A stretch of DNA of 52,974 nt from Nitrosomonas sp. (GTDB lineage Bacteria; Pseudomonadota; Gammaproteobacteria; Burkholderiales; Nitrosomonadaceae): the NCBI GenBank assembly GCA_021604405.1, contig BQJA01000014.1:1-52974 (forward strand). Reading direction: 5' to 3'. The notes under the pieces are model-generated. The model was given only the letters and a program-made list of their open reading frames with translations. It did not search any database and was not told the origin of the DNA. The translations under genes and the position numbers were made by a program. Shown piece by piece: positions 20,946-30,626 of the stretch; positions within the stretch are counted from its first letter, which is position 1, and each line of letters begins with the position of its first letter.

Positions 20946-21365
20946 ATGGATGAACAATCAAGCCTGCTGGCATTATTTACCAGCAGTTTTCTTGCCGCGA
21001 CATTGCTGCCCGGCGGTTCTGAAGCAGTACTGGCAGGGGTATTAATAGCCTACCCCGAACTTCACTGGTCTGCATTAATTTTAGCCACGATCGGCAACAC
21101 TTTAGGAGGCATGAGTTCATATATCATCGGGCGTTTTTTGCCTGATGAAAAAACACTCCTTAAAAAATCAGGTGGCAACCTGCGCGGGCTGGAATGGACG
21201 CGCAGCCATGGCGCACCAATCCTTCTACTGTCATGGACCCCATTGATTGGTGATTTGCTGTGTGTAGCCGCCGGATGGCTGAGGGTAAACTGGTTATGGG
21301 CTATACTGTTTATGGCGGCAGGAAAGTTTGCTCGCTACTGGGTCATCGCCACCGCCATCAGTTAA
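20946..21365 (+). CDS. yqaA: YqaA-family VTT membrane protein
   Basis: A 139-residue inner-membrane protein of the VTT/DedA superfamily, of the short YqaA type. The motifs match E. coli YqaA: SSFLAATLLPGGSEAVL near residue 13, GNTLGGMSSYIIGRFLP near 50, and LLSWTPLIGDLLCVAAGWLR near 97. VTT proteins are linked to lipid scrambling and membrane homeostasis; the role of YqaA itself is not established. The ATG follows no good ribosome binding site and lies 16 bases after a terminator, which suggests low or conditional expression. The start itself is supported by alignment of the first 20 residues with the family. Confidence 0.88.
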   Translation: MDEQSSLLALFTSSFLAATLLPGGSEAVLAGVLIAYPELHWSALILATIGNTLGGMSSYIIGRFLPDEKTLLKKSGGNLRGLEWTRSHGAPILLLSWTPLIGDLLCVAAGWLRVNWLWAILFMAAGKFARYWVIATAIS

Positions 21366-21613
21366 AGAATGAAGATAAAGTTGATTGCGTTTAACTCTTT
21401 ATCACTGAGAACACGGCGGCAGAACCACCTGTAATCACTATTTTTATTGGATATCCGCATCAAGTCTATCGTGAAATTCTATTCTTATACAGCCCGAACA
21501 AACGTCACTGATTTACATTCTTTAACGTTCTTATTCCCTGCGAGCACTTATGGGCTTCAATAAAAACCGGTCCGTCTCTTCCGGCATCGCAATTCAAATC
21601 CCTGCGCCATTTA

Positions 21614-21922
21614 TTATTGCTGTAACAATTTTTGCAGCTCACCGTTCTGATACATTTCGGTAACGATATCCGAACCGCCAACAAATTCACCATTAACATA
21701 CAGTTGTGGAATAGTTGGCCAGCTTGAATAATCCTTGATACCTTGTCGGATCTCCGGGTCAGCCAGAACATCCACCGCAAAAATTTTTTCCACACCGCAC
21801 GCGTTGAGAACATTGACTGCATTGGCAGAAAAGCCACATTGCGGCTGAGATAATGTCCCTTTCATATAGAGTACGACGGGATGAGTTGTCACTTGTTCTT
21901 TAATGGTATCTGCTGCACTCAT
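21614..21922 (-). CDS. grxD: Monothiol glutaredoxin Grx4/GrxD
   Basis: A 102-residue CGFS glutaredoxin that binds a [2Fe-2S] cluster with glutathione and works in Fe-S trafficking. The active motif CGFS is at residues 29-32, followed by the glutathione-binding [19 protein letters not shown]. It is the last gene of the minus-strand hemA-prfA-prmC-grxD block, 65 bases after prmC. The 248 bases to yqaA on the other strand hold no clear terminator or gene. Confidence 0.96.
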   Translation of the reverse strand: MSAADTIKEQVTTHPVVLYMKGTLSQPQCGFSANAVNVLNACGVEKIFAVDVLADPEIRQGIKDYSSWPTIPQLYVNGEFVGGSDIVTEMYQNGELQKLLQQ

Positions 21923-21987
21923 TTCTTAATTCCTCATAAAATAATTGTAAAGCCATTTGTTCATACAATAAATACTGTGGCAAGCAA

Positions 21988-22818
21988 CTACAATCGCCCA
22001 CCACTTACCCGCATTATGCCAGCCAAATCAGGGTGAGAAAATGTTTCTGCAAAACCTGCTGCTTCCAGCAGTTGCCGGCAAGCAGCCGCCTGATCGTAGC
22101 CATGCTCAAACAATAACCAACCACCTGCTACAAGATAATCAGAAGCCGCAGCGATAATAGTGCGAATACAACTCAAACCATCAATACTTGCAGTTAATGC
22201 CATTCTGGGTTCGAAACGCAGATCACCCTGATTGAGGTGGGGATCATTTTCAGCAACATAAGGTGGATTAGAAACAATCAGATCAAATTTCTCCCCTGAA
22301 AGTTCACTAAACCAGTTACCGGTAGCAATAAAAACGTTATTAATATTTAAATTGTCAGCATTCTCCCTGGCTATCGAAACAGCAGCCGGTGACAAATCTA
22401 CAGCAACAACACTTGCCTGAGGACAATGCCTTGCGAGCGTCAGCGCAACCGCACCGCTTCCCGTACCAAGATCCAGTATCCGGTTGCTATAATTAACAGA
22501 AAGCCGCATCAATGCCAACTCCACCAGAATTTCCGTTTCCGGACGTGGAATCAAAACATCGGGGGTCACTTTGAAAATAAGGTCATAAAAATCACATTCA
22601 CCAATAAGGTAGGCAACGGGTTCACCATCCATTCGCCGCGCTACTAGCCGAAAAAATAATTGTTGTTGCGCAGAACTTAGTGCCTGATCGGGATGCGTCA
22701 GAATATAAGCATGATTTACACCAAGGCTATATTGCAGCAAAATTCGCGCATCTGTATGGACGATACCCTGACATGCCTGCTGTAAGGCTTGTGCGATACT
22801 AATTGTTACATGCGTCAC
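21988..22818 (-). CDS. prmC: Peptide chain release factor N5-glutamine methyltransferase
   Basis: SAM-dependent enzyme that methylates the glutamine of the GGQ motif in release factors RF1 and RF2. Of the 276 residues, the N-terminal helical domain binds the release factor. The methyltransferase domain has ILDLGTGSGAVAL near residue 114 and the substrate motif NPPY at 184-187. The start is GTG at 22818. It directly follows prfA, which encodes its substrate, with a 28-base gap. Confidence 0.96.
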   Translation of the reverse strand: MTHVTISIAQALQQACQGIVHTDARILLQYSLGVNHAYILTHPDQALSSAQQQLFFRLVARRMDGEPVAYLIGECDFYDLIFKVTPDVLIPRPETEILVELALMRLSVNYSNRILDLGTGSGAVALTLARHCPQASVVAVDLSPAAVSIARENADNLNINNVFIATGNWFSELSGEKFDLIVSNPPYVAENDPHLNQGDLRFEPRMALTASIDGLSCIRTIIAAASDYLVAGGWLLFEHGYDQAAACRQLLEAAGFAETFSHPDLAGIMRVSGGRL

Positions 22819-22846
22819 GATAACACAAATATTCCAAACGGTTACC

Positions 22847-23926
22847 TTATTCGGCCATCATTGCCGCCAGCAGATCCGCTTGATGCTCGGCCATTAGCGC
22901 AGAGCAAAGATCGTCCAAATCACCATCCATAATTTGATCCATTTTATAGAGCGTCAGGTTAATACGATGATCTGTCACACGCCCTTGCGGAAAATTGTAG
23001 GTACGAATTCGCTCTGAACGCTCTCCCGTCCCAACCAGTGATTTTCGTGTAGCGGCCTGCTCGGCCTGCTGCGCGCGCATTTGTTTATCATGTATACGCG
23101 CGGCCAGAACACTCATAGCCTGCGCTTTATTTTTATGTTGCGAACGACCATCCTGACACTCAACAACAATACCGGTTGGCAAGTGAGTAATACGAACCGC
23201 AGAGTCCGTTTTATTTATATGCTGTCCACCAGCTCCAGAGGCGCGGAAGGTATCAATCCGCAACTCAGCCGGATTCAATTCTACTTCACTGATTTCATCC
23301 GCTTCGGGAATAACAGCGACTGTACAAGTGGAAGTATGAACACGTCCCTGAGTTTCAGTAGCCGGGACGCGCTGAACCCGGTGGCCACCCGATTCGAATT
23401 TTAATCGGGAATAAGCGCCATGCCCAACAATTCTGGCGATTATCTCCTTGTATCCCCCCATATCAGACAAGCTTTGCGAAATAATCTCCACTTGCCAGCC
23501 CTGAAGTTCAGCAAAGCGCGAATACATCCGAAACAAATTACCCGCAAATAGCGCAGATTCTTCTCCACCCGTCCCAGCACGAATCTCCAGGAAAATATTT
23601 TTTTCATCATTGGGATCTTTGGGTAATAATTGCTTTTGTAATTCTGCTTCAATCTGCACCAGCCTTTCCTTACCAGCTTGCAGTTCATCTTCGGCAAATT
23701 CCCGCATTTCCGGATCAGCGCTCATTTCCACGGCTGCTTGAATGTCACCCTCGCTTTGTTGAAAAGCACGGTATAGTTCAACAACCGGAAGAATTTCGGC
23801 ATGCTCCCGCGTTAGCTTGCGATATTTTTCCAGATCAGCCGTTACCGTTTCACTACTCAGCAACTGATTTAATTCTTCCAAACGGACACTCAACTGTGTC
23901 AATCTATTGACAAAATTTTCTTTCAT
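22847..23926 (-). CDS. prfA: Peptide chain release factor 1
   Basis: RF1 recognises UAA and UAG and triggers peptide release. The stop-codon recognition tripeptide PAT is at residues 188-190 and the catalytic GGQ at 233-235, exactly as expected for a 359-residue RF1. I chose ATG 23926 ([12 protein letters not shown]), preceded by GAGAG. The frame extends 19 codons further upstream to 23983, but that extension is not part of the family. It lies between hemA and prmC as in many proteobacteria; 242 non-coding bases separate it from hemA. Confidence 0.96.
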   Translation of the reverse strand: MKENFVNRLTQLSVRLEELNQLLSSETVTADLEKYRKLTREHAEILPVVELYRAFQQSEGDIQAAVEMSADPEMREFAEDELQAGKERLVQIEAELQKQLLPKDPNDEKNIFLEIRAGTGGEESALFAGNLFRMYSRFAELQGWQVEIISQSLSDMGGYKEIIARIVGHGAYSRLKFESGGHRVQRVPATETQGRVHTSTCTVAVIPEADEISEVELNPAELRIDTFRASGAGGQHINKTDSAVRITHLPTGIVVECQDGRSQHKNKAQAMSVLAARIHDKQMRAQQAEQAATRKSLVGTGERSERIRTYNFPQGRVTDHRINLTLYKMDQIMDGDLDDLCSALMAEHQADLLAAMMAE

Positions 23927-24168
23927 TACTCTCGAACCATAGCTGGATGTTATTATGAGTACGTAGCCTTTTGCCTCTGGCAAGGCACGATGAAACGGGA
24001 TGGTAAATCATTATCACGAATAGTGCCGTTGACAATGGAAAAAGCAACGACGCCCTACCAGCGATATCGCGTTATTGACCGAAAACACAAACAGCGCAAA
24101 TAAGCATACAGTCCTATAATTCGTATGGTTAGCAATCATCAATAAGCGGTCAACTACGGTTCTTAGGG

Positions 24169-25419
24169 TCAGGGACGGTGCAATTGGTACAGCCGGTTGA
24201 TTAGCTCGACCAAATCGTCACGCTCATCAGCAGAAGCATGATTAAGTGTGCTGGAAGGAAGATGCAGAAATTTATTCGTCAGTCCTTTACTCAGTGATTC
24301 CAATACTGTTTGAGGATCTTCTCCTTTAAGCAATAGTTTGCTCGCACGCGTCAACTCATGCCGCCGGTAACGCTCGCCTTGGTCGCGCAACGCGCGGATA
24401 GTCGGAACCGATTCACGTGTCGACACCCAACGCATAAAATCAACAACATTGGAATCAATAATGGTTTCTGCCTGCGCAACTGCACTCTGACGCGAATCCA
24501 GGCCCTCTTTAACGATCTCAGACAGATCGTCCACATAGTATAAAAAAACATCATCCAATTCAGCCACTTCAAGCTCAACATCACGCGGCACAGCCAAATC
24601 GACAATAAAAATCGGACGATGTTTACGTGCCTTAATCGCACGTTCCATTAATCCTTTGCCTAAAATCGGCAAAGGGCTGGCAGTACAGGTTACAACAATA
24701 TCATGCAATGGCAATTGTTCCGGCAAATCACCCAAAGTAATTGCCGTTGCATTAAACCGGTTTGACAATGCTTCTGCGCGCTCGGTGGTCCGATTGGCAA
24801 CCGTTATCCGCTTCGGCTGTCGCGAAGCAAAATGACTTGCGCATAATTCAATCATTTCACCTGCACCGATAAAAAGTACACGCTGTTCGCCAATATCGCC
24901 GAAAATTCGTTCCGCCAAACGTGCCGCCGCCGCTGCCATGGAAACAGAACTGGCGCCAATCTCAGTAGATGTCCGCACCTCTTTTGCAACAAAGAAAGTA
25001 CGTTGAAACAGTTTATGTAACAACATGCCAAGTGTGCCGGCGTGTTCTGCGGACTTTACGGCATTCTTTAACTGACCGAGAATCTGCGGTTCACCCAACA
25101 CCATAGAATCCAACCCACTGGCAACCCGGAATGCGTGTTTCACTGCCTGCTCACGGGGAAGCTTGTAGAGATAAGGATCCAATTCCTGCGTATGCAAACT
25201 ATGGAAGTCAGCCAGCCATCGTGTCGCCACGTCGGGCTTATCCGTACTACAGTAAACTTCTGTTCGATTACAGGTAGAGACAATCGCAGCTTCTTTGACT
25301 GGATTATGCCCTACCAGATCATGCAACGCATCCTCCATGACGTTCTCTGGGAATGTAAGCTGTTCACGCACATCCAGCGGTGCAGTATGATGGTTAAGAC
25401 CGAAAGCAAATAGCTGCAT
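24169..25419 (-). CDS. hemA: Glutamyl-tRNA reductase
   Basis: First committed enzyme of C5 tetrapyrrole synthesis, reducing Glu-tRNA(Glu) to glutamate-1-semialdehyde with NADPH. The catalytic nucleophile is Cys50 in [22 protein letters not shown] at the N terminus and [20 protein letters not shown] in the NADPH domain are family motifs. I chose ATG 25419 ([14 protein letters not shown]), which matches the family start; the frame extends nine codons further. At 416 residues it is full length. In an organism rich in haem cytochromes this enzyme would carry a high flux. Confidence 0.96.
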   Translation of the reverse strand: MQLFAFGLNHHTAPLDVREQLTFPENVMEDALHDLVGHNPVKEAAIVSTCNRTEVYCSTDKPDVATRWLADFHSLHTQELDPYLYKLPREQAVKHAFRVASGLDSMVLGEPQILGQLKNAVKSAEHAGTLGMLLHKLFQRTFFVAKEVRTSTEIGASSVSMAAAAARLAERIFGDIGEQRVLFIGAGEMIELCASHFASRQPKRITVANRTTERAEALSNRFNATAITLGDLPEQLPLHDIVVTCTASPLPILGKGLMERAIKARKHRPIFIVDLAVPRDVELEVAELDDVFLYYVDDLSEIVKEGLDSRQSAVAQAETIIDSNVVDFMRWVSTRESVPTIRALRDQGERYRRHELTRASKLLLKGEDPQTVLESLSKGLTNKFLHLPSSTLNHASADERDDLVELINRLYQLHRP

Positions 25420-25463
25420 TGATGTTATATTAGCAACTGAGCACAATTATTAAAAAACCCGCA

Positions 25464-25469
25464 ATTATA
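25464..25469 (-). promoter_or_regulatory. Possible -10 element of hemA
   Basis: A perfect TATAAT on the minus strand lies 45 bases before the hemA ATG. The sequence at the expected -35 distance is only a weak match; a TTGACC occurs but too close. Weak evidence taken alone. Confidence 0.35.
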
Positions 25470-25531
25470 CACCTTACAGGTCAAATATTGATATCTTGAT
25501 TACTTGATTCTTTTACAGAAATCATAATCAA

Positions 25532-26035
25532 TCAGCGCCAAGGCATTATCGGAATGGTTGAAATACTGTTTTTAGGCGACCCCTCAATCACTCTGTCACT
25601 ATAAGTCAGATAAACCAATACATTCCTCTTCGCATCATAGAAACGAACGACCTGTAACGATTTAAATATCAATGATGTACTTTTTTTAAACACTTCATCA
25701 CCATCCGCATCGCCATTTCTTACATCTTCCGGCAACACTATGGGGCCAACTTGGCGACAAGCAATTGAAGCATCAGAAGTATCCTCTGCAACGCCTACCA
25801 TACCACTGACACCGCCTGTTTTTGCCCGACTCAGATAACAAGTCGCACCCTTGACATCTGGATCATCAAATGCCTCCACAACAATTTTGTCATTTGCACC
25901 GAGCAACTTGAAAACGGTTGAGACATCCCCTATTTTTTCTGCCATCAGCGGCACTGGGGATAGCATAATTAGGACAACAATCCACGCAAGACAAAGAAAC
26001 CACTTCTTTTTACGTTTTATTCCATGCTTTATCAT
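25532..26035 (-). CDS. creA: CreA family periplasmic protein
   Basis: A 167-residue exported protein of the CreA family, function unknown. A signal peptide spans about residues 1-33 (basic [12 protein letters not shown], then a hydrophobic core ending near VPLMA). The mature part has the family patterns [40 protein letters not shown] and [21 protein letters not shown]. Two cysteines (in TCYLS and ACRQVG) could form a disulfide. I chose ATG 26035, with AGGAGG nine bases upstream; the longer frame from 26059 begins within that ribosome binding site. It lies 112 bases upstream of hemA on the same strand. Confidence 0.9.
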   Translation of the reverse strand: MIKHGIKRKKKWFLCLAWIVVLIMLSPVPLMAEKIGDVSTVFKLLGANDKIVVEAFDDPDVKGATCYLSRAKTGGVSGMVGVAEDTSDASIACRQVGPIVLPEDVRNGDADGDEVFKKSTSLIFKSLQVVRFYDAKRNVLVYLTYSDRVIEGSPKNSISTIPIMPWR

Positions 26036-26442
26036 GGCTACTTCCTCCTGTTTACACAAAAAAATCGCAAACTTGAACCCAACAGGAATCAGGTATACTT
26101 CAGAAACCTGGCGAATTCAATCCTGATGACTAAGTTACTGACTACATTGTCATCTTCTATTCGACTGTCAAGATAACTGATGGTTCTTGCGGTCTGTAAA
26201 AATAGCATCTGAGATATTAGCAAAAACTATTCCATGCCATGCTGCGGCAAACCCATAAATCTGATCTACGTACCGCACAGAAAATTTTAAATCTGGCCAT
26301 ATCTTGATTCTGGTAGTTACCAAATCGCATCAGTCTGTCTCAAATCACACCTGCTGACTGGTGGATTTAGCAAAAGAATTGACACATCAGGTTGCGCTGC
26401 AAGTAACACATGCCTATATCTAATCCAGCATCATATCCAGGC
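26036..26442. other. Non-coding gap, nothing recognised
   Basis: About 400 bases between the creA start and the end of the arsenic-type operon. I see no open frame with family character, no tRNA and no convincing terminator, although both neighbours are on the minus strand and the operon must end here. Confidence 0.5.
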
Positions 26443-28587
26443 TCAACGAGCTTTTTCTCCCCGCCTTCTTGCATGAAATTTCTCCACCCATTTCAACAAT
26501 AATTGCGGTGCATGCGCACGCTTCCATTCCCCAGCGGCGTATTTATTCGCTTCTGACCAGGTTGGATAGGTATGAATCGTGCCAAGAATCTTATTCAGAC
26601 CCAGGCCATGTCTCATAGCCAGCACAAATTCGGCAAGTAAATCGCTGGCGTGTTCACCCACGATGGTCACCCCCAGAATACGATCCTTACCCGGCACCGT
26701 CAGTACTTTGACAAATCCATGCGCAGCTTCGTCGGTAATGGCGCGATCAAGATCGTTCAGGTCATACCGGGTGACTTCACAGGCAATGCCACGGGTTTCT
26801 GCTTCATTCTCGGAAAGCCCTACACGCGCCACCTCCGGATCAGTAAATGTCGTCCACGGAATCACCGAATAATCTGCTTTGAATCGTTTCAGATCTCCAA
26901 ACAATGCATTGACCGCCGCGTACCAGGCCTGGTGTGCGGCGGTATGCGTAAATTGAAATGGCCCGGCAACATCACCGCAGACATAAATATTTGGATAAAT
27001 GGTTTGTAACCAGGCATTGTTTTCAATAGTATGTCTGGAGGACAATGGAATACCTAACTCCTCCAGACCAAAATCTTCGGTGCGTGGGACTCTGCCAACG
27101 GCACATAACAGGGCATCAAATGGAAGTGACGCTTCTTTGCCATCTTGATCGCACACAATCAGCTGTTGCATATCTGCGCTGGTTTCACAGCGGACAGCCT
27201 TTGTCTGTGTCAATATCTGCACGCCATCGTCCTGTAATGCCGCTTTGACCATTGCGGCTGCATCGGCATCTTCACGCTGCATCAAATCCCCCATCTCGAC
27301 CTGTGTCACCTGACAACCAAGACGGGCAAAAGCCTGCGACAGTTCACAGCCTATCGGTCCACCACCCAGCACGACCAGTCGCTCAGGACGCTCAGTCAAT
27401 GACCAGATCGTATCGGATGTAAAATAGCGGACAGCTTCAATTCCTGGAATCCTGGGCACTGCCGGTCTTGCACCGGTTGCAATCACGATAGACCGCGTGG
27501 TCAAAGTTTGCCCATTCACCGCCACTGTCCAGGGAGAAGTAATGCGCGCCCGGCCTTCCAGCACTTCCACACCCAGTTTGGTATAGCGCGCCACGGAATC
27601 ATGTGGTTCCACCGTTTTTACAACCCGATTTACTCGCGCCATTACATCAGAAAATTGATAATCCACACTGGCGTGCTTCATTCCCAGCAACCGGGATTTT
27701 TGTGCTTGTTTCAGAAAAGCTGCGGAACGGATCAATGCCTTTGATGGCACACAGCCATAATTCAGGCAGTCACCCCCCATTTTATGCCCCTCAATCAATG
27801 TTACCTTGGCACGAGTTACTGCTGCGATGTACGAAGTCACCAGACCGGCTGCACCGGCACCAATGACAATCAGATTACGATCAAAATGCATTGGCTTTGG
27901 CCACTTCGCATAAAGCCGGCGCGTTTTAACCCATCCAATACCCCAGCGTGCCAGCCATGGAAAAACTGCCAATAATAAAAAAGAAAAGATCAGCGCCGGT
28001 GATAAAATATCCGACAGACTGGTTATAGACGCCAACTGGGTACCGGCATTCACATACACCGTACTGCCCGCAAACATCCCAACCAAACTGGCCCAGAAGA
28101 ACGTAACACTGCGGATGGCTGTTAACCCCATCAGCAGGTTAATCAGAAAAAAAGGGAAAACCGGTACCAGGCGCAAAGAAAATAGATAAAATGCGCCGTC
28201 ACGTTCAAGCCCTTTATTAACAGTCTCCAGACGATTACCAAAGCGACGCTGGACCATATCACGCAGTACGTAGCGCGACACCCAGAAAGCCAATGTTGCG
28301 CCGGTCGTGGCCGAAATCAACACCACCGGCACACCGACCCACAGTCCAAACATAGCGCCGCCCGCCAATGTCATCACCGTCGCACCCGGCAAGGACAGCG
28401 CCGCCATGACGATATAGACAATTGAATAAATAGCGATGATATATAGTGGTTCTTGCTGATACGCCTGCTGCAATGCTTCATGGCTGGACTTAAGAAAATC
28501 CAGGCTGAAAAAGCGATCTAAATCAAAAACGAAAAATATACCTATCAGTAAGCCAAGTGCGGCTAGAATCCACCATCGTTGTTTCAC
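26443..28587 (-). CDS. VTT (DedA-like) membrane domain fused to FAD-dependent disulfide oxidoreductase
   Basis: A 714-residue two-part protein. Residues 1 to about 230 form a TVP38/VTT-type membrane domain with about six segments, including LSLPGATVMTLAGGAMFG and RLVPVFPFFLINLLMG. Residues 235-714 form a pyridine-nucleotide disulfide oxidoreductase: FAD motif VIGAGAAGL, redox-active Cys274-x4-Cys279 (GGDCLNYGCVPSK), NAD(P)H motif VVLGGGPIGCE, and a C-terminal dimer domain with HTYPTWSEA, which carries the catalytic histidine and glutamate seen in lipoamide dehydrogenases. It resembles mercuric and lipoamide reductases but lacks the N-terminal HMA domain and C-terminal cysteine pair of MerA. 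The start is GTG, eight bases after the radical SAM stop. It could reduce an arsenical or thiol carrier at the membrane; the substrate is unknown. Confidence 0.9.
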   Translation of the reverse strand: MKQRWWILAALGLLIGIFFVFDLDRFFSLDFLKSSHEALQQAYQQEPLYIIAIYSIVYIVMAALSLPGATVMTLAGGAMFGLWVGVPVVLISATTGATLAFWVSRYVLRDMVQRRFGNRLETVNKGLERDGAFYLFSLRLVPVFPFFLINLLMGLTAIRSVTFFWASLVGMFAGSTVYVNAGTQLASITSLSDILSPALIFSFLLLAVFPWLARWGIGWVKTRRLYAKWPKPMHFDRNLIVIGAGAAGLVTSYIAAVTRAKVTLIEGHKMGGDCLNYGCVPSKALIRSAAFLKQAQKSRLLGMKHASVDYQFSDVMARVNRVVKTVEPHDSVARYTKLGVEVLEGRARITSPWTVAVNGQTLTTRSIVIATGARPAVPRIPGIEAVRYFTSDTIWSLTERPERLVVLGGGPIGCELSQAFARLGCQVTQVEMGDLMQREDADAAAMVKAALQDDGVQILTQTKAVRCETSADMQQLIVCDQDGKEASLPFDALLCAVGRVPRTEDFGLEELGIPLSSRHTIENNAWLQTIYPNIYVCGDVAGPFQFTHTAAHQAWYAAVNALFGDLKRFKADYSVIPWTTFTDPEVARVGLSENEAETRGIACEVTRYDLNDLDRAITDEAAHGFVKVLTVPGKDRILGVTIVGEHASDLLAEFVLAMRHGLGLNKILGTIHTYPTWSEANKYAAGEWKRAHAPQLLLKWVEKFHARRRGEKAR

Positions 28588-28595
28588 GTGCCCAC

Positions 28596-29543
28596 CTACC
28601 GTTCCATTTCACTGCATGAAGCGCCAAACTGGAAGCAGCTATAACATCGATGATGTTTCATGCTGACAGGCACCTGCAGACTCTCAGTCAACGTACTGCC
28701 CAAGTCATAATCGACATCATCATCAACCAGGGTACAGGCATAAACCTTGGTCTGACCCGCCTGCTTAACAATCATCCGGCTAAACGCACACATGAATTTC
28801 CGCCGCGACGATTCTGTCTGATAATTCGCCATGCAACCCAGCGTAATCTGTGGCGAAGATACCTCTGTACCGGGCGGGAAAAATTCCGGGAATTCTATAC
28901 GTGGCAAATCTTTAGGCAAACCAGCCGCATGAAATACTTCAGCAAAATTTCTGGAAACGTCTTCTGCTGGCAAATCCGGCAGGACCTGATTGGCGACAGA
29001 TAACGAAAAGCCCATATCACGCAAGCCACGCATACCTTCCAGCGCCATCGCAAACATACCATCGCCTCGTCCAGCATCATGTCGGGCGGCTTCAAAATGA
29101 TCGAGGCTGACACGAAAATGCAGAGAATGCGCCCGGTTGCACAAGGTTTTTATTTGATGCAACCGCTTTATCAACGGTTCCGTGGCGTTCGTCAAGACCA
29201 AACAAGGACGCTGCGCCAGCGCATAATCCAAAATACGCACGATATCCTTGTTTATAAACGGCTCGCCGCCGGTAAAAGAAAACTGCTGTACACCCAGCGT
29301 CAATGCCTCGTCAATATAGGGTTTGGCATCATCAAATCGCATCAATTGCAGACGTTCATCGCCGGGTTTTGATCCTTCCAGACAAAATGGACAGGCTAAA
29401 TTGCAAGCCGTACCCGTATGAAACCATAGCTCATCCAAAGCATGCGAATGAATGAACCCGCGTGGCTCCCCACTGGGCGTAACCGTCCATTCCTTGGAAC
29501 GCTTACGCTGATCAACCAGACGAGGAGCAACTTTGTCATCCAT
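28596..29543 (-). CDS. Radical SAM enzyme of the ArsM-type operon
   Basis: A 315-residue radical SAM protein. The cluster motif is Cys47-x3-Cys51-x2-Cys54 (ACNLACPFC), and FTGGEPF provides the SAM-binding glycines. The C-terminal quarter is cysteine-rich (LGCMANY, FMCAFSRM, YACTLVDDD, HHRCYSCFQFGASC) and could hold an auxiliary Fe-S cluster. Classical arsenosugar enzyme ArsS has CRHCHVDAGP after its cluster motif; here it is CPFCLEGSKPGD, so it is a different subfamily. I chose ATG 29543, two bases after the arsM stop; a GTG at 29555 would overlap arsM. By context it may act on a methylated arsenical, for example adding a 5'-deoxyadenosyl group, but that is inference. Confidence 0.85.
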   Translation of the reverse strand: MDDKVAPRLVDQRKRSKEWTVTPSGEPRGFIHSHALDELWFHTGTACNLACPFCLEGSKPGDERLQLMRFDDAKPYIDEALTLGVQQFSFTGGEPFINKDIVRILDYALAQRPCLVLTNATEPLIKRLHQIKTLCNRAHSLHFRVSLDHFEAARHDAGRGDGMFAMALEGMRGLRDMGFSLSVANQVLPDLPAEDVSRNFAEVFHAAGLPKDLPRIEFPEFFPPGTEVSSPQITLGCMANYQTESSRRKFMCAFSRMIVKQAGQTKVYACTLVDDDVDYDLGSTLTESLQVPVSMKHHRCYSCFQFGASCSEMER

Positions 29544-29545
29544 GA

Positions 29546-30592
29546 CTAACAGCACCCGCCCTTCTGTTCGCCGTTGACATCATCATCAAATGGAATACCC
29601 ATGCCGCAACCCGGAAAGATACCAAAATGCTGGTCAAAATTTCCAAAGAAATCAAAATGATCAATGAAACGCGTGTCATGCAGCATACGCCAGGTATTGC
29701 CACACACCGGAAACTGTTTACCGGTCTCAATGAAATGATGCTTATCCAAAACAAAAGCATGCGCGTGATGTGGAATAGTACCGTGATACACCACCGACTG
29801 TCCGTGATCTTCGCATGCCAACTCCAGATCATTCAATTTAAACAATCTATATGTCGCTGAGTAGAAATGAATATTTCCTATTTTCTCTGCCAATTCCGCA
29901 TGATCGATGACTATTGGTCGGTCATTAACCAGGCGTGGATCAGCAAAACCATGCGCACGCGCCAATGGTATAAAATCATTCCAGTACAACGCGCCACTTA
30001 AACATTCCCCATATAACACGGGATCATTGATTAAAGCTGCCGGAATACGCCGATCGCTGTATACATCGGAAAAATACATTTCTCCACCGGGTTTCAGAAC
30101 GCGCCAGGCCTCGCGCATTACCGCCGCCTTGTCGGGTGCAAGATTAATGACGCAATTGGACACAATGATATCCACGCTGGCATCGGCCAAATCAAGCTCA
30201 TCCAGCCGCTCAATATAGCCATGCAGAAATCGCACATTACTTTGTTTGTAACCAAACGCATCTCGATGATAGGTTTCATGCTGCCGGGCGACCGCCAGTT
30301 GTTCTTCGGTCATGTCCACGCCAATGACTTGTCCATGTTCACCTACCAATTGTGACAGTACATAAACGTCTCGCCCCGCGCCACAACCGAGGTCCAAAAC
30401 CGTCAAACCATCAAGCAACTCAGGTATCACCAGACCGCAGCCATAATAACGTGTCAGCACATTTTCATGTATCTTTGCTAGCAGCGGCTTTATAAAGCCA
30501 GGCAAACCCTCCGCAGGACAACAGGCATTCGTCTGCAGATCTTGTGAGCTACTTAATGTTTCACCGTAATATTTTTGAACAATTTCCTGCAT
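29546..30592 (-). CDS. arsM: Arsenite methyltransferase ArsM, arsenosugar type
   Basis: A 348-residue SAM-dependent methyltransferase. The class I motif is VLDLGCGAGRD at 65-75. Cysteines at 24, 52, 147 and 197 have spacings (28 between the first two, 50 between the last two) that match C44, C72, C174 and C224 of the algal arsenite methyltransferase CmArsM; the middle gap is 95 instead of 102. Motifs NACC, YYGCG, SNCVINL and YGECLSGALYW are typical. The long C-terminal part (FPVCGNTWRML, then HFGIFPGCG, ending GGCC) occurs in the arsenosugar-linked branch. I chose ATG 30592, with AAGGA upstream; the longer frame overlaps the previous gene. It would convert As(III) to mono- and dimethyl arsenicals. 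The family is well supported; the substrate is inferred. Confidence 0.88.
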   Translation of the reverse strand: MQEIVQKYYGETLSSSQDLQTNACCPAEGLPGFIKPLLAKIHENVLTRYYGCGLVIPELLDGLTVLDLGCGAGRDVYVLSQLVGEHGQVIGVDMTEEQLAVARQHETYHRDAFGYKQSNVRFLHGYIERLDELDLADASVDIIVSNCVINLAPDKAAVMREAWRVLKPGGEMYFSDVYSDRRIPAALINDPVLYGECLSGALYWNDFIPLARAHGFADPRLVNDRPIVIDHAELAEKIGNIHFYSATYRLFKLNDLELACEDHGQSVVYHGTIPHHAHAFVLDKHHFIETGKQFPVCGNTWRMLHDTRFIDHFDFFGNFDQHFGIFPGCGMGIPFDDDVNGEQKGGCC

Positions 30593-30626
30593 GAAATTCC
30601 TTATGGATAATATTATTAATAGGCTG

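Noticed and set aside
20695..21045. 116-codon open frame covering the yqaA leader
   Set aside because: It spans a terminator and overlaps the real yqaA gene in another frame; composition is not protein-like.
21505..21837. 110-codon minus-strand frame overlapping grxD
   Set aside because: It overlaps most of the real grxD gene in another frame and lacks any family character.
23927..23983. 19-codon N-terminal extension of release factor 1
   Set aside because: With ATG 23926 the PAT and GGQ motifs fall at the exact canonical positions, and a GAGAG sequence precedes that ATG.
26443..28587. Mercuric reductase (MerA)
   Set aside because: The reductase half is similar, but there is no N-terminal HMA domain, no C-terminal cysteine pair and no mer gene nearby; the VTT fusion sets it apart.
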